Positions 1-9,909 of a stretch of DNA of 64,000 nucleotides are shown here, in pieces. The DNA is taken from the NCBI GenBank assembly GCA_017428155.1, contig JAFRRJ010000017.1, forward strand, positions 1 through 64,000, in the 5' to 3' direction. The number at the start of each line of letters is the position of its first letter. Position 1 is the first letter of the stretch. The position numbers and the translations under genes were made by a program. The notes under the pieces are model-generated. The model searched no databases. It was given only the letters and a program-made list of their open reading frames with translations, and was not told the origin of the DNA. The DNA comes from Clostridiales bacterium. Its GTDB lineage: Bacteria > Bacillota > Clostridia > Saccharofermentanales > Saccharofermentanaceae.

Positions 1-3000
1 ATCGAGATTCCCAAGGATAATGTCTTTGAGATCAGATACAGATTAAACAATACAGAAGTAACAGTAACACTTCCTTCAGATGAGAATGATCCTATAATAT
101 ACGACCTTGATACAAGCAACGCAGGCACATACACATTGGAAGCGTATGTTGTATTCCCTTATGGTGAGTTCGTACTTGACAGCGATACTGTAAACGTCGT
201 ACTTGAGCCAACGAGCACGCCTACTAATACACCTACGTCGACACCGACGAATACTCCTACAAGTACGCCGACCAATACTCCAACGCCTACTTCAACGCCG
301 ACAAACACACCTACAGCGACAAGCACATCCACTAATACTCCGACAAGTACTCCCACAGCAACGAGCACTTCTACAAATACACCTACGGCTACTAATACGC
401 CTACGTCGACACAGACGAATACTCCTACAAGTACGCCGACCAATACATCTACCCCTACTTCAACGCCGACAAACACACCGACGTCAACAAGTACGCCTAC
501 TGTAACACCTTCGGCGACGAGTACTCCGACGAACACGCCTACGGTAACGAGTTCACCAACTAATACACCGACAAGCACTCCAACAGCTACGTCAACAAAT
601 ACACCTACTGCTACAGCGACACCCACAGAAACTCCTACTCATACGGATACACCCGTTCCTACAGAAGTTCCTTTTGAGGATCAGGAGAAGTATGCAATCT
701 ATTCTCAGGGTGACCCTAAGTATAACTATAAGAGTTTGTTTGACCCTGAACTGTGGATCAAGGAAGGTGTTTGCTCCGTTACACCGAAATACATAAGCCT
801 GATCAATGACGAGTGGTGGACGGAAGGTAAGGCGATCTCCAACTTCAAGAGCGAGTATGCGCCTGACTACTCATTTAATATGAGATTTACATACAGCTGC
901 CCTGATTGTGAAGGCAATACATTTATATTCAGTATTAGAAATAAGGCAGGCCGACAGGTCGATATTCAGATCGACATGACCAGAAGTGAAGGCGGATACA
1001 GCTGGAGAGATCCGTATGGTCAGGGCGAATGGCAGTATGATGAATATGAACCTTATAACTCTATGATCAGCGTCAATTATGACGGTAACGGACATGTTGA
1101 CTATTCATTGGCTGAGTATCTGCCTTTTCTGGATGAGAACAGCGTTCATGACATATGGCTCGAGTATGACGGAAAGACACAGGTTCTGTACGTTTATGTA
1201 GCACCATACGATGAGAACGGAACGGTCACAAAACCGGAGAATCCGACACTGATCCACAACTGTGACCTGGGAGAGATCTTTGACGGTGACCACAGTCTGA
1301 TCACGCAGATGTATGCGCGCACCAGCGTTACGACATGGACTTGTTTCTATATTTACGGAATAGAATTCGATCCGTATCCGGATCTCCATGCAAAGCATAA
1401 CGACAGTATAGAGATCCTCGGTTCGTTTAATGACGACCGTCATGAGGTCGGAGACGATATAACCGTAATAGGAAGAGTTGAACCCGGTATTGAAGTCGAT
1501 ACTGCTGATATATCTGTCTACGATGAGGATGGCAATAAAGTATACGAAGATAACGTAGAGATCACCGAAAAGTATGACGATATAGCCCATATAGATACAA
1601 CCGGGTGGACACCTGGAGACTATACGATCGAAATAACTGTAAAAGATAAGGACGAGAACGAGTACAGGAAGGAAGCAGAACTTACTCTTGAACCCGAGAT
1701 GATCCATCTTGAGATCGACAAGGCTGTAAGGAATGGTGACTATATCGATATCTACGGCACCGCCGAGTTCCTTGAAAGCGGTACATACGAGCTGAGATAT
1801 TACGACTATGCCATTGACAACTGGGCGACACTGTTAGTTGACGGAGATCAAGTTATTAATGGTGTTCTCGGTAACGTTGAGGAGAGCAAAATTCAGTCTG
1901 ACACAATTAATGTGGATCTTATCGGAACGACCGAAAGCGGATACAGAGAAAGCATAACTAAGAGATTAACCATTGAGGTTCCTACTCCTACACCGACAGA
2001 GACACCAACTGACACGCCTACTCCCACACCGGTTGAATTTACCGATGAAGAGCTTTTTGTTGATCTTAATGATGAATTCAATGGAAAAGAAATAACATTC
2101 ATTACGGATATTGAAGGCATAGCTAAGGGAACAGCATTTGATCACTATACAGTAGAAGCCGTTTCCGTTGATACTGAAGATGTTGTCTACAGCTTTACAG
2201 GCACAGAAGCGGTCGAAGGTGAAGTCGATGACGAAGGAAAGATAACTGCTTACGGAACGGTAGGCCAGCTTGATTCGACACTTCTAATGAACGGATACTA
2301 CAGGATCGTTCTTACTGCATATGCGGAAGAAGGCTTTTTATCTGATGAAGTTGTTGTACTCGTGACCGGGCAGGCCAAGATCGGTAACTTCACAATGACC
2401 TTCAACGACATGACATTACCGGTATCGGGCCTCCCCGTAGATGTATACAGGACTTACGACAGCAGACAGAGAAACACGCTGGGTGATTTCGGATATGGGT
2501 GGACTATGTCCATTGGCGGTCCGAAAATCTCTGTAAGTTCGCCATTAGGTGAAGGCTGGGGTTATGCCCGCTACGAGTCGGTTATTGACGGCAATGCCTT
2601 CTGGGTACCTGATTATCCTCATGAGGTATATATCGATTGGGGCAACGGCGCATCTGATAAGTTCGAGATGAAACTCAGCCCGAAGGAGTGGATGGATCCG
2701 CCGTTTAATACCGTGGAAGCTTATTTCATGAATAAGACAGGTAACGGTGATACGCTGGAGATCGTTGACTCTCATACAGGCATGTCTTATGACATTGCAA
2801 CACATAGCATATTAAATGATGAATACGTACTGTTCGAACCACAGGAATTCCTTCTTACAAGACCTGATGGAATGAAGTACTACTTTACCATGGAAAGAGG
2901 TCTTTACAAGGTAGAGGATACGTATGGAAGGACAATAACCATCGGTGATAACGGAATAGTATATTCTGACGGAACTGATTCCAAGACAGCATTCTTCAAC

Positions 3001-6000
3001 AGGGACGCAGAAGGGAAGATAACCTCCATTTCCTATGACAAGATGAAGGTTACGTATTCATACGATGCAAATGATGATCTTATAGAAACAACGAATGTTG
3101 GCGGATATGAGACGTATTTTATATACGAAGATCACTATTTGATGAATGTTGATAACGATCCGAATGACGGAACGTTACTATCGACCAATGAATATGATGC
3201 TGACGGAAGAGTAATATCTATTACCGATTCCAATGGCAAGAAGACGATTATCACCCATAATCTTAACGAGCGTAAAGAGATTACTCAGGACAGATTAGGT
3301 AATCCTACTATTTATGAGTACGACGAGAGAGGCAATGTTCTCTCTGTTACGGATGCCCGTAATAATACAACCTATTACACATATGACGGTCACAACAATA
3401 AGACTTCGGAAACGCTGCCTAACGGTACTACATACACATATGAGTATGATGCACACGACAATCTGATTTCTGCAAAGGACAATAAAGGCAGGAAAATAGA
3501 TACGGATTACAATGGAAAAGGCGCCATAACGAGAGTAAGCGTCATGGGATCTGATGAACTCAATCTGGTGTATGACACTCACGGCAATCCCACTTCCGTA
3601 ACTGATGCTGCAGGGAATACAAAGAACTACGATTACGATACCAAGGGTAATCTTACGGGCGTATCCGATAACATCGGCACCGTAATGACTATGACTTACA
3701 AAGACGGTCATGTGGAATCGGTGATCAATGCAGAGAATCAGAAGACAACGTTCACTTATGACGACAAAGACAGGCTCAAGACCAGGACCTATGAATATGA
3801 AGGTCAGCAGAGAACTGACACATATTTCTACGATGCTTCCAACAGGGTAACTGAGATCAGGTATGCTGACAGCACGTCTGTTAAGTATGCATACAACCAG
3901 GCAGGCGATGTAATCACAGCTACAGACAGTCTGGGAAGACCGGTATACTACGATTACGATCTTTTAGGTAACCTGACATCTATAAGGTATCCTGACGGAA
4001 CAAGTGAGCAGTTCTCATATAATGCCGAGGGCTGGAACACATTTGCGACAGACAGGCTTGGAAGGACCATCGAGTTCCAGTATGACGAGGTTGGTAATGT
4101 CGTAAAGAAGATCTACCCCAACAATAAGTTTGAGGAATATGAGTACGATGCATGTAACAGACTGATCACTGCTACGAATGTTTATGGTGCCATTACAAGG
4201 TACACATATGATTATCTGGGAAGATGTGAGAAGATCACAGATCCTGATGGTCACGAAACCGAGTACGCATATGATTTCAAAGGAAATGTATCTTCGATCA
4301 CTGATGCCAAAGGAAATACGTATGAATTTACGTATGACAGCAATGGCAACCAGACCTCAGTCAAGTATCCTGATTTCAACAATGACGGAAACAACAGCTT
4401 GTTTGAATATGAATATGACTCAAGAGGCAGGTTAGTTTCCGGGAAAGACGCATACGGACACGAGACAACGTATGATTATGACGGCCTTGACAGGCTTATC
4501 AGCGTAACTGATGCCAAAGGCAACACCTGGAGTTGCGAATATGACGAGCTTGGCAATGTATCCAAGGTTACAGATGCTAAGGGATATTCCACTCTGTACG
4601 ATTATGACTATGAATCTGACGGAGTGCTGATCACGGTTACTAATGCTGCAGGTCAGGAAGCAAAAACCAAATATGATCTGCATGGCAGAATCTTATATTC
4701 AACCGACTTTGGCGGAACAAAGACGGAATATGAATATGACTCAAACGATCCGCACGATAATGTTCATAAAGCAATTGTTAACGGCGAAGAGACCATATAC
4801 TCTTACAACCCTAAGGGCATCCTTACAAGTGTAGAGGATCCTTCTGGGACTATTGATTATTCGTATAACGGAGACGGCTTCTTATCCTCTGTAACCAACG
4901 CTAATGGTGAGACGATATCCTATTCTTACAATAACGGCTATCAGTTAAGTAAGATCACCATTGATAATCAGGATATCAGTTACGATTACGATACTCAGGG
5001 AAGACTTATCTCTGTAACAGACAGTGAAGGCACAACAAGTTATACCTACGATGAGAACGGTAGCCTTGAGAGTACAACATATCCTAACGGCGTTGTTACG
5101 ACATATGAATACAACAGTATTAATGCTCTTGTTAAACAGGTAACCAGGGATGGTAACGGAATACTTCTTACAAGCTATGAGTACACTATCGGTGCTAACG
5201 GCGAGAGAACGTCCGTTAAGGAACTGGGCAGAACTGTTGACTATGAATATGATGAGCTTAACAGACTGGTTAAGGAAACAGTAACCAGAGGTGTTAATGT
5301 CTCTATTATGGAGTATGAGTACGATGCAAACTCTAACCGTACCAAAATGATCAAGGACGGAGTAGTAACTGCATATACTTACAACGAACTTAATCAGATA
5401 ACAAAAGCAGGCGATATCAATTACACATGGGATAACGCCGGAAACCTTGTAAGCCAGTCGACAGATACGGGTGTCTTGGTAGCTTCATATACATATGACA
5501 GCCATAACAGAATGATCTCTGCAAATGTAAGCAATGTAAGCGGGAACATTGTGGAGACTTACACGTATGACTATCTTGGCAACAGGACAAGTAAGAACTC
5601 CAATGGTGTCACAACAAAGTACACAACAGATCTTTCTACTGGATACAGTCAGGTCCTCAAGGCTGAGACAGGATCAAAGACAGTTTACTACACCAGAGGA
5701 TTCGAGCTAATTTCCAGAAGAGAAGGCTCTACAGCATCTTACTATGTCTATGATGGCGGACTTTCTGTCAGAGCACTCACTGATGAGACAGGTGCTGTAA
5801 CAGACACGCTTGTTTTCGACGCGTTCGGTAATGCGACTGAGAAGACAGGTACTACCGAGAATCCTTATGGATTCCAGGGCGAAGAACAGGATGCTACAGG
5901 TCTTTACTATCTGAGAGCAAGATACATGGATCCTTCAACGGGAACATTCACCACAATGGATACATATGGCGGAAGTTTGTCTGATCCGATGAGCTTGCAT

Positions 6001-6918
6001 AAGTATCTGTTTGCTAATGCAAATCCGGTAATGTATTGTGATCCGAGTGGACACGAAGCCTCTCTGCATGGCATGGTTGCGGCTATGGCTATATCTGGCG
6101 TGCTATTAGCTGTTGATAATGGAGTTTTATATTATATACAGAACAAAGAGTCTGATACGCAAAAATATGGTAAAACAACATTTGGCTGGAATGTCGCTAC
6201 TGCTGCAATGAATGGCTTTTTAAATGGATTCATTTTAGGTTTTATCGGATATGCACTCTGTTCAATTCTGTTGGTTCGAATAGTCCTCTCCGTATTAGGC
6301 ATATGTTTGGGATTTCAGAGAGCCTCTGCTGGTATTGATGAATTGTTATCATCAGGTGGAAATGCAGAACGTGGACTATACAACTACCTGTCAGGATTGC
6401 TGCTAATTGGTGTTTCTGCATATGGGCTTGCTCGAGACTTAGCTGAATACTTGAGCCAATATGGTGATGGTATTCAAGCAATGGCAAAGGCTGATGAGTA
6501 TCCATATTCTGAGTATAAACCGAATGAAAATAATAACATTCCGCCAGATGATTCTAAATATGGATTCAATAGCAATAATTCTGAACCTGAAATACCACAA
6601 GGGGATATAATAGAAGGAACTAGTTATGATACTTCTAAGCTTGTTAAGACACAAGGTAATGTAAACCCGATACAGGTAAAAAATATGGCAGAATCTATTC
6701 AGTCAAAAGGTCCAAATTCTATGCCACCAATAAAAGTTGTAGTACATGATGGAACGGCTTATATTGTAGACGGACATCACCGGTATGAAGCATATACAAG
6801 TTTGGGATATCAACGTGTTCCAATAAAATACGTTCATAAATACAGCTTGGGTAAAGCAGCTGCATCTAATAGAACCTTAAATGATATTCTTACTGGAGCT
6901 AGGTTGTGGGGAGGTTAA
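1..6918 (+). CDS. RHS/YD-repeat surface protein with ParB-like C-terminal toxin tip (5' end outside window)
   Basis: The reading frame is already open at base 1, so the gene begins upstream; 2,305 residues are visible. Domains in order: the end of an Ig-like domain; a Thr/Pro-rich linker of [11 protein letters not shown] units (residues about 69-222); an L-type-lectin-like sandwich (nt about 670-1375, with a [15 protein letters not shown] strand); Ig-like domains (nt 1390-1980); a second short TPT linker (1978-2034); another Ig-like domain; an RHS opening segment (nt about 2385, RTYDSR...GYGWT); several dozen YD repeats (about 3000-5800); and an RHS core-associated domain ending in DPSGH (nt 6040-6054). 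The tip after DPSGH has a hydrophobic stretch (nt about 6190-6310) and ends in a ParB-like fold with a [10 protein letters not shown] motif (nt 6620-6915). Known for the family: the RHS shell encapsulates a variable C-terminal toxin. Inferred: a contact-dependent or secreted nuclease-type toxin. The tip is visibly more AT-rich than the shell. Confidence 0.93.
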   Translation: MEIPKDNVFEIRYRLNNTEVTVTLPSDENDPIIYDLDTSNAGTYTLEAYVVFPYGEFVLDSDTVNVVLEPTSTPTNTPTSTPTNTPTSTPTNTPTPTSTPTNTPTATSTSTNTPTSTPTATSTSTNTPTATNTPTSTQTNTPTSTPTNTSTPTSTPTNTPTSTSTPTVTPSATSTPTNTPTVTSSPTNTPTSTPTATSTNTPTATATPTETPTHTDTPVPTEVPFEDQEKYAIYSQGDPKYNYKSLFDPELWIKEGVCSVTPKYISLINDEWWTEGKAISNFKSEYAPDYSFNMRFTYSCPDCEGNTFIFSIRNKAGRQVDIQIDMTRSEGGYSWRDPYGQGEWQYDEYEPYNSMISVNYDGNGHVDYSLAEYLPFLDENSVHDIWLEYDGKTQVLYVYVAPYDENGTVTKPENPTLIHNCDLGEIFDGDHSLITQMYARTSVTTWTCFYIYGIEFDPYPDLHAKHNDSIEILGSFNDDRHEVGDDITVIGRVEPGIEVDTADISVYDEDGNKVYEDNVEITEKYDDIAHIDTTGWTPGDYTIEITVKDKDENEYRKEAELTLEPEMIHLEIDKAVRNGDYIDIYGTAEFLESGTYELRYYDYAIDNWATLLVDGDQVINGVLGNVEESKIQSDTINVDLIGTTESGYRESITKRLTIEVPTPTPTETPTDTPTPTPVEFTDEELFVDLNDEFNGKEITFITDIEGIAKGTAFDHYTVEAVSVDTEDVVYSFTGTEAVEGEVDDEGKITAYGTVGQLDSTLLMNGYYRIVLTAYAEEGFLSDEVVVLVTGQAKIGNFTMTFNDMTLPVSGLPVDVYRTYDSRQRNTLGDFGYGWTMSIGGPKISVSSPLGEGWGYARYESVIDGNAFWVPDYPHEVYIDWGNGASDKFEMKLSPKEWMDPPFNTVEAYFMNKTGNGDTLEIVDSHTGMSYDIATHSILNDEYVLFEPQEFLLTRPDGMKYYFTMERGLYKVEDTYGRTITIGDNGIVYSDGTDSKTAFFNRDAEGKITSISYDKMKVTYSYDANDDLIETTNVGGYETYFIYEDHYLMNVDNDPNDGTLLSTNEYDADGRVISITDSNGKKTIITHNLNERKEITQDRLGNPTIYEYDERGNVLSVTDARNNTTYYTYDGHNNKTSETLPNGTTYTYEYDAHDNLISAKDNKGRKIDTDYNGKGAITRVSVMGSDELNLVYDTHGNPTSVTDAAGNTKNYDYDTKGNLTGVSDNIGTVMTMTYKDGHVESVINAENQKTTFTYDDKDRLKTRTYEYEGQQRTDTYFYDASNRVTEIRYADSTSVKYAYNQAGDVITATDSLGRPVYYDYDLLGNLTSIRYPDGTSEQFSYNAEGWNTFATDRLGRTIEFQYDEVGNVVKKIYPNNKFEEYEYDACNRLITATNVYGAITRYTYDYLGRCEKITDPDGHETEYAYDFKGNVSSITDAKGNTYEFTYDSNGNQTSVKYPDFNNDGNNSLFEYEYDSRGRLVSGKDAYGHETTYDYDGLDRLISVTDAKGNTWSCEYDELGNVSKVTDAKGYSTLYDYDYESDGVLITVTNAAGQEAKTKYDLHGRILYSTDFGGTKTEYEYDSNDPHDNVHKAIVNGEETIYSYNPKGILTSVEDPSGTIDYSYNGDGFLSSVTNANGETISYSYNNGYQLSKITIDNQDISYDYDTQGRLISVTDSEGTTSYTYDENGSLESTTYPNGVVTTYEYNSINALVKQVTRDGNGILLTSYEYTIGANGERTSVKELGRTVDYEYDELNRLVKETVTRGVNVSIMEYEYDANSNRTKMIKDGVVTAYTYNELNQITKAGDINYTWDNAGNLVSQSTDTGVLVASYTYDSHNRMISANVSNVSGNIVETYTYDYLGNRTSKNSNGVTTKYTTDLSTGYSQVLKAETGSKTVYYTRGFELISRREGSTASYYVYDGGLSVRALTDETGAVTDTLVFDAFGNATEKTGTTENPYGFQGEEQDATGLYYLRARYMDPSTGTFTTMDTYGGSLSDPMSLHKYLFANANPVMYCDPSGHEASLHGMVAAMAISGVLLAVDNGVLYYIQNKESDTQKYGKTTFGWNVATAAMNGFLNGFILGFIGYALCSILLVRIVLSVLGICLGFQRASAGIDELLSSGGNAERGLYNYLSGLLLIGVSAYGLARDLAEYLSQYGDGIQAMAKADEYPYSEYKPNENNNIPPDDSKYGFNSNNSEPEIPQGDIIEGTSYDTSKLVKTQGNVNPIQVKNMAESIQSKGPNSMPPIKVVVHDGTAYIVDGHHRYEAYTSLGYQRVPIKYVHKYSLGKAAASNRTLNDILTGARLWGG

Positions 6919-6920
6919 TT

Positions 6921-7622
6921 ATGTTTAGGTATTTGGATATAGCAATCCGTCAATATTATAGTATTGTTAATACTGCATATAATGAGTTCGTTGATTATGT
7001 GAAAGAAAACCTTTCCGTAGAAATTGATAGTATTTCTGATTTGTATGAATTCTTAAGAAAGAGTCAAGAACTCCGCTTTGTTATTAGCGGGAAAACGTAT
7101 CATTTCCATGGTGATGGCTGTTCTGTATGGTTTAGAGATAAGCAAATTATTTCTTGGGATTTTGGATATAGAAGTTGGTTGTGCGGAATAGATCCTTACA
7201 AGTTGGCACTAACACTGTCTAACACTGACGGCGAATTAGGAGGAACATATGATGCAGATCAAATCTCTGATATGTGCAAAGCAGAAGTTGATAGTGGAAA
7301 TATGATCGAACACTCTGGTCAATACTATATTAATCTTTTATCTCTTGAGACTGAATCGTATTCATTTCCTTCTGAGTATGATATTTTAATTATAGAAAAG
7401 AATACTAAACGATTCGTAATTAGCAGAACAAATGCAATTGACCGTTTTATCAGAAAAAGCTCTAAAGTATATAAGCATATAGATGAACTTAATAATAATT
7501 TTGTCCTTGTTTTTATGAAGAACAATGTTGAAGTTGGCCGATACCTCTATAACGATATTGCTTATCCAGAGTCTGCAGTAAGGATAATGGATGAGCTTAT
7601 TCATTTATCAGGATTGCAATAA
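6921..7622 (+). CDS. Probable immunity protein of the RHS toxin (DUF6896-like N-terminal half)
   Basis: A 233-residue protein starts two bases after the toxin stop codon. ATG 6921 is chosen because GGGGAGG (about 6908-6914) sits 6 bases before it; a GTG at 6906 would overlap the toxin gene and lacks a site. The segment HFHGDGCSVWF...ISWDFGY...GIDPYKL (residues about 58-95) resembles the DUF6896 family, which is found among polymorphic-toxin immunity proteins; this is from memory of the motif and needs a profile search. The C-terminal half is not recognised. There is no signal peptide or membrane segment, so it should be cytoplasmic. Its place directly behind the toxin tip is the strongest argument for an immunity role. 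After its stop codon the same frame stays open for another 103 codons. Confidence 0.75.
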   Translation: MFRYLDIAIRQYYSIVNTAYNEFVDYVKENLSVEIDSISDLYEFLRKSQELRFVISGKTYHFHGDGCSVWFRDKQIISWDFGYRSWLCGIDPYKLALTLSNTDGELGGTYDADQISDMCKAEVDSGNMIEHSGQYYINLLSLETESYSFPSEYDILIIEKNTKRFVISRTNAIDRFIRKSSKVYKHIDELNNNFVLVFMKNNVEVGRYLYNDIAYPESAVRIMDELIHLSGLQ

Positions 7623-7655
7623 ACTAGCGAAAACATCAAATCTGGTACTGAGATT

Positions 7656-7931
7656 GTGTTAATAACAGAGTGTTTATATGGATGTAAAAGAATGGCATAT
7701 GATAATTCAGAGTTTTACGAGTGCAAAGGCAAACATCTTAATGTTAAACAAACCGTTGATTTATTGGCAGGTTATAAGCCATTAGTTCCAATCTGGGTAA
7801 ATGTTTCTCTTGAACGAATAGAAGAGAGCAAGATCTACATTCTATTAGAATCGAGTTTAAGATGCCGAAAACCATCGCTGTTAAGGAATGCTGAAACTGG
7901 TCACCCTCTTTTTAAAAGCATTGTGAGGTAA
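7656..7931 (+). CDS. Immunity-like gene remnant in the same frame as the preceding gene
   Basis: An open frame of up to 103 codons (7623-7931) lies directly after and in phase with the stop of the preceding gene. The only in-frame starts are a GTG at 7656 and an internal ATG at 7693, neither with a good ribosome binding site. The product (TECLYGCKRMAYDN... to ...PLFKSIVR) has no signal peptide and no family I recognise. In such AT-rich DNA an open run of this length is unlikely by chance, so it is probably real coding sequence: either a decayed immunity gene that lost its start, or a C-terminal extension cut off by a nonsense mutation. Function unknown. Confidence 0.4.
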   Translation: MLITECLYGCKRMAYDNSEFYECKGKHLNVKQTVDLLAGYKPLVPIWVNVSLERIEESKIYILLESSLRCRKPSLLRNAETGHPLFKSIVR

Positions 7932-7989
7932 AACCATATCGGCATATGAAATACCAGCTAACTTGAGATAGCTATTTTGAGGTTACGAT

Positions 7990-8499
7990 ATGCAGCACAT
8001 AGATTGGGTGATTAATAGAGAAGAGTTGAAGAGTTATTCTCTAGAAGAGTTTAATCGTGATGAGGGTTCAGTATATGGACTCATGGTCCTTCAACTCGGA
8101 GAATTCACACTTGGTTTTATAAAATGTGCTGCTGAGGGAATTGAAGGCGATGAAGATATCTCATATTATGTCGATCAATTAATTAAGTGTGGTATCGCAT
8201 TGCTAAAAGGTGATGTGCACAACATCAGTTTATTAAATAGCAATCTGCTCGAAATCAGAGTCCATATGGATAAATCTGTAATAGTTGAAGTTTGGAATAT
8301 ACAAACTAACATGAAAGTGTTTGCATATGAATTATCTTTAGATGATGTCCTTTCTGAAATAGAATCTACATATTTGAAGTACATTAATGATGTTAAAGAA
8401 ACAAATGAAATCATATTGCATTCGAAGTTGATAAAGCACACCTCAGATTTATATAAGAGTTTTATGGAGTGTTTGATATCGTTAAACAAAAATCGATAA
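7990..8499 (+). CDS. Hypothetical small cytoplasmic protein, candidate immunity protein
   Basis: This 169-residue product begins at ATG 7990, with TGAGGT about 6 bases upstream. It is acidic, with alternating strands and helices, and has no signal peptide or transmembrane segment. The N-terminal part (MQHIDWVINREEL..., followed by LMVLQLGEFTLGF) looks like a small alpha/beta immunity fold, but I cannot assign a family. It lies in the row of small AT-rich genes behind the RHS toxin, where spare immunity genes are typically stored. The role is inferred from position only. Confidence 0.6.
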   Translation: MQHIDWVINREELKSYSLEEFNRDEGSVYGLMVLQLGEFTLGFIKCAAEGIEGDEDISYYVDQLIKCGIALLKGDVHNISLLNSNLLEIRVHMDKSVIVEVWNIQTNMKVFAYELSLDDVLSEIESTYLKYINDVKETNEIILHSKLIKHTSDLYKSFMECLISLNKNR

Positions 8500-8532
8500 T
8501 TATGCAGCTGATATGTTTTGGGGACAATAGTT

Positions 8533-8595
8533 ATGGAATTAAATAGACAAGATGTTAATAAGATAATTGAAGCAATTAGACATATATGGAATTAA
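8533..8595 (+). CDS. Possible 20-residue peptide or gene remnant
   Basis: ATG 8533 opens a 20-codon frame (MELNRQDVNKIIEAIRHIWN) ending at TAA 8593-8595, three bases before the next gene's ATG. It reads like the amphipathic N-terminal helix of a larger protein. It could be the leftover start of an immunity gene whose body was replaced, or a translational leader. No strong ribosome binding site is visible. Confidence 0.2.
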   Translation: MELNRQDVNKIIEAIRHIWN

Positions 8596-8597
8596 GA

Positions 8598-9023
8598 ATG
8601 AAAAAATTTAGTATTATATCAATTGATTCAGTCGATGGGCACGAGAGAACAGCAACAATAGAAGAAATTGGCCTCAATAATTCGTTAACTGTGCATTTTA
8701 TTGAGTTTGGTGAGTATTTAGACAGTGGTGAATCATCTGTGTGTAAAAAGGCGGGTGATATTATTTATGGGAACATTTCTGTTGGTTTAGTATCATCAAG
8801 TCAATTAACTGACGAGAAAATCTCACATTATTATCCAAGAATACTAGGATCATCTTGGATTGTTGCTGTAGTCGAAGTAACTCGTATAGTAGATGATTTT
8901 TCGTTGTATGCTATTTCATCAATTCTTAATGAAGAAATCTTGGTTGAATTTGAAAATAAAGTAAATTATCAACCGGGAAACAGAATAAGATTGAGTGGTT
9001 CTTTGGAATTGGAAGAACCTTGA
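8598..9023 (+). CDS. Hypothetical beta-rich protein, candidate immunity protein
   Basis: A 141-residue product from ATG 8598 (MKKFSIISIDSVDGH...). An ATG four codons upstream (8586) is also possible but overlaps the 20-codon frame before it, and neither start has a clear ribosome binding site. The protein alternates short strands and loops and ends with a stretch resembling a small barrel (NYQPGNRIRLSGSLELEE). No signal peptide or membrane segment. No family is recognised; the position among the post-toxin small genes suggests an orphan immunity or accessory protein. Confidence 0.5.
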   Translation: MKKFSIISIDSVDGHERTATIEEIGLNNSLTVHFIEFGEYLDSGESSVCKKAGDIIYGNISVGLVSSSQLTDEKISHYYPRILGSSWIVAVVEVTRIVDDFSLYAISSILNEEILVEFENKVNYQPGNRIRLSGSLELEEP

Positions 9024-9198
9024 GAAGAAGCATTTTTGCAGAAAAATAGTTTCTTAACGTTGCATTTGAAATGTTATCGATCTTAATCATTAAGTATATA
9101 TAAATATATTGGATATATACGTATACCATAATAAGTTTTTTTGTGAAAGATACTTTCTGTAAGGAAAAGAAATACATGCTAATCCGGAGGAATGATCT

Positions 9199-9480
9199 GT
9201 GAGTGCCAGTTTTGATATACTCCCAACTGAAAATACAAGACTTGATTGCAAGACATTAATTGAAGAGTCTATTGAAAAGTTTCAGCGCTTTCTGAAACGC
9301 AACGGGATAGAAAAGGATTTTAGTGTTTCTGCTTTGGAATTTAAGCATGATGGTGAAGAAATCCACGTCCCGGAATATTTAACTATGGATGAAGAGAGTC
9401 ACACTGTACTGATAGTTAATGATATTGGTGAGATTTATATCTTTTATCATAAAGTTAGTGATCTTAGCGATGAGTGTTAG
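9199..9480 (+). CDS. Hypothetical 93-residue protein, candidate immunity protein
   Basis: Translation probably starts at GTG 9199, because an excellent CCGGAGGAA site lies about 8 bases upstream. The product is acidic (MSASFDILPTEN... ending KVSDLSDEC). Strands such as TVLIVNDIGEIYIFYHK suggest a small alpha/beta fold of the type common in immunity proteins. No motif could be named. The preceding 175 bases (9024-9198) are very AT-rich and hold no gene. Confidence 0.5.
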   Translation: MSASFDILPTENTRLDCKTLIEESIEKFQRFLKRNGIEKDFSVSALEFKHDGEEIHVPEYLTMDEESHTVLIVNDIGEIYIFYHKVSDLSDEC

Positions 9481-9489
9481 AACGAAGAT

Positions 9490-9795
9490 GTGTTATCCAA
9501 TGAAAATGCTAAGTTGCATGAAAGGGAAATCCGCCGGTTTTTGAGCTCAGGCTATTTCTGGGAGGTTAAAAAGACCATGTCTCAGCCACCTCTGGTCTGT
9601 TTATACTATGGATTTGTATCGATGGTTATTGCAAATCATTCTAAAGGTCTGGTCTATTCAGACGACGGCGCATGGGATTATTCCTCTATGCCGATGGGAT
9701 ACAGTGAATTTGAATTGTCTTATCCGGATATGAATAAAGTCAGTTCAAATGAATTGTCGAATAATATCCGGCGATGGATCAATGCTTTGAAATAA
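9490..9795 (+). CDS. Hypothetical 101-residue protein, last gene of the immunity-like row
   Basis: The frame starts at GTG 9490, nine bases after the previous stop, with only a weak purine-rich stretch before it, so translation may be coupled to the gene upstream. The visible features are a short hydrophobic strand pair (PPLVCLYYGFVSMVIAN) and a C-terminal helix (LSNNIRRWINALK). The composition is closer to the host genes than 6.9-9.1 kb. No family recognised; function unknown. Confidence 0.45.
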   Translation: MLSNENAKLHEREIRRFLSSGYFWEVKKTMSQPPLVCLYYGFVSMVIANHSKGLVYSDDGAWDYSSMPMGYSEFELSYPDMNKVSSNELSNNIRRWINALK

Positions 9796-9845
9796 TCGAT
9801 TTTACTTTGATTCTCGTATGTCAAAAAATGAGAAGTCCCTGTTCC

Positions 9846-9874
9846 TTGTCCCTGAATATGGGTAATTATATAAT
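9846..9874 (+). promoter_or_regulatory. Sigma-A type promoter for the xylanase gene
   Basis: TTGTCC (9846-9851) is followed after exactly 17 bases by a perfect TATAAT (9869-9874), 35 bases before the GH10 start codon, in the gap between the immunity row and the xylanase. Confidence 0.75.
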
Positions 9875-9909
9875 TTCCTTATTAGTTTCCATGTTGAAAG
9901 GAGCGCTTT

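Noticed and set aside
159..626. 155-residue Val/Gly-rich frame on the minus strand
   Set aside because: It is the antisense reading of the Thr/Pro linker of the RHS protein; its VGVLVGV repeats follow from the codon pattern of TPT units.
9061..9135. Origin or phage attachment site in the AT-rich stretch with TATACGTATA palindrome
   Set aside because: Only AT-richness and a short palindrome; no DnaA boxes, integrase gene or tRNA flank it.
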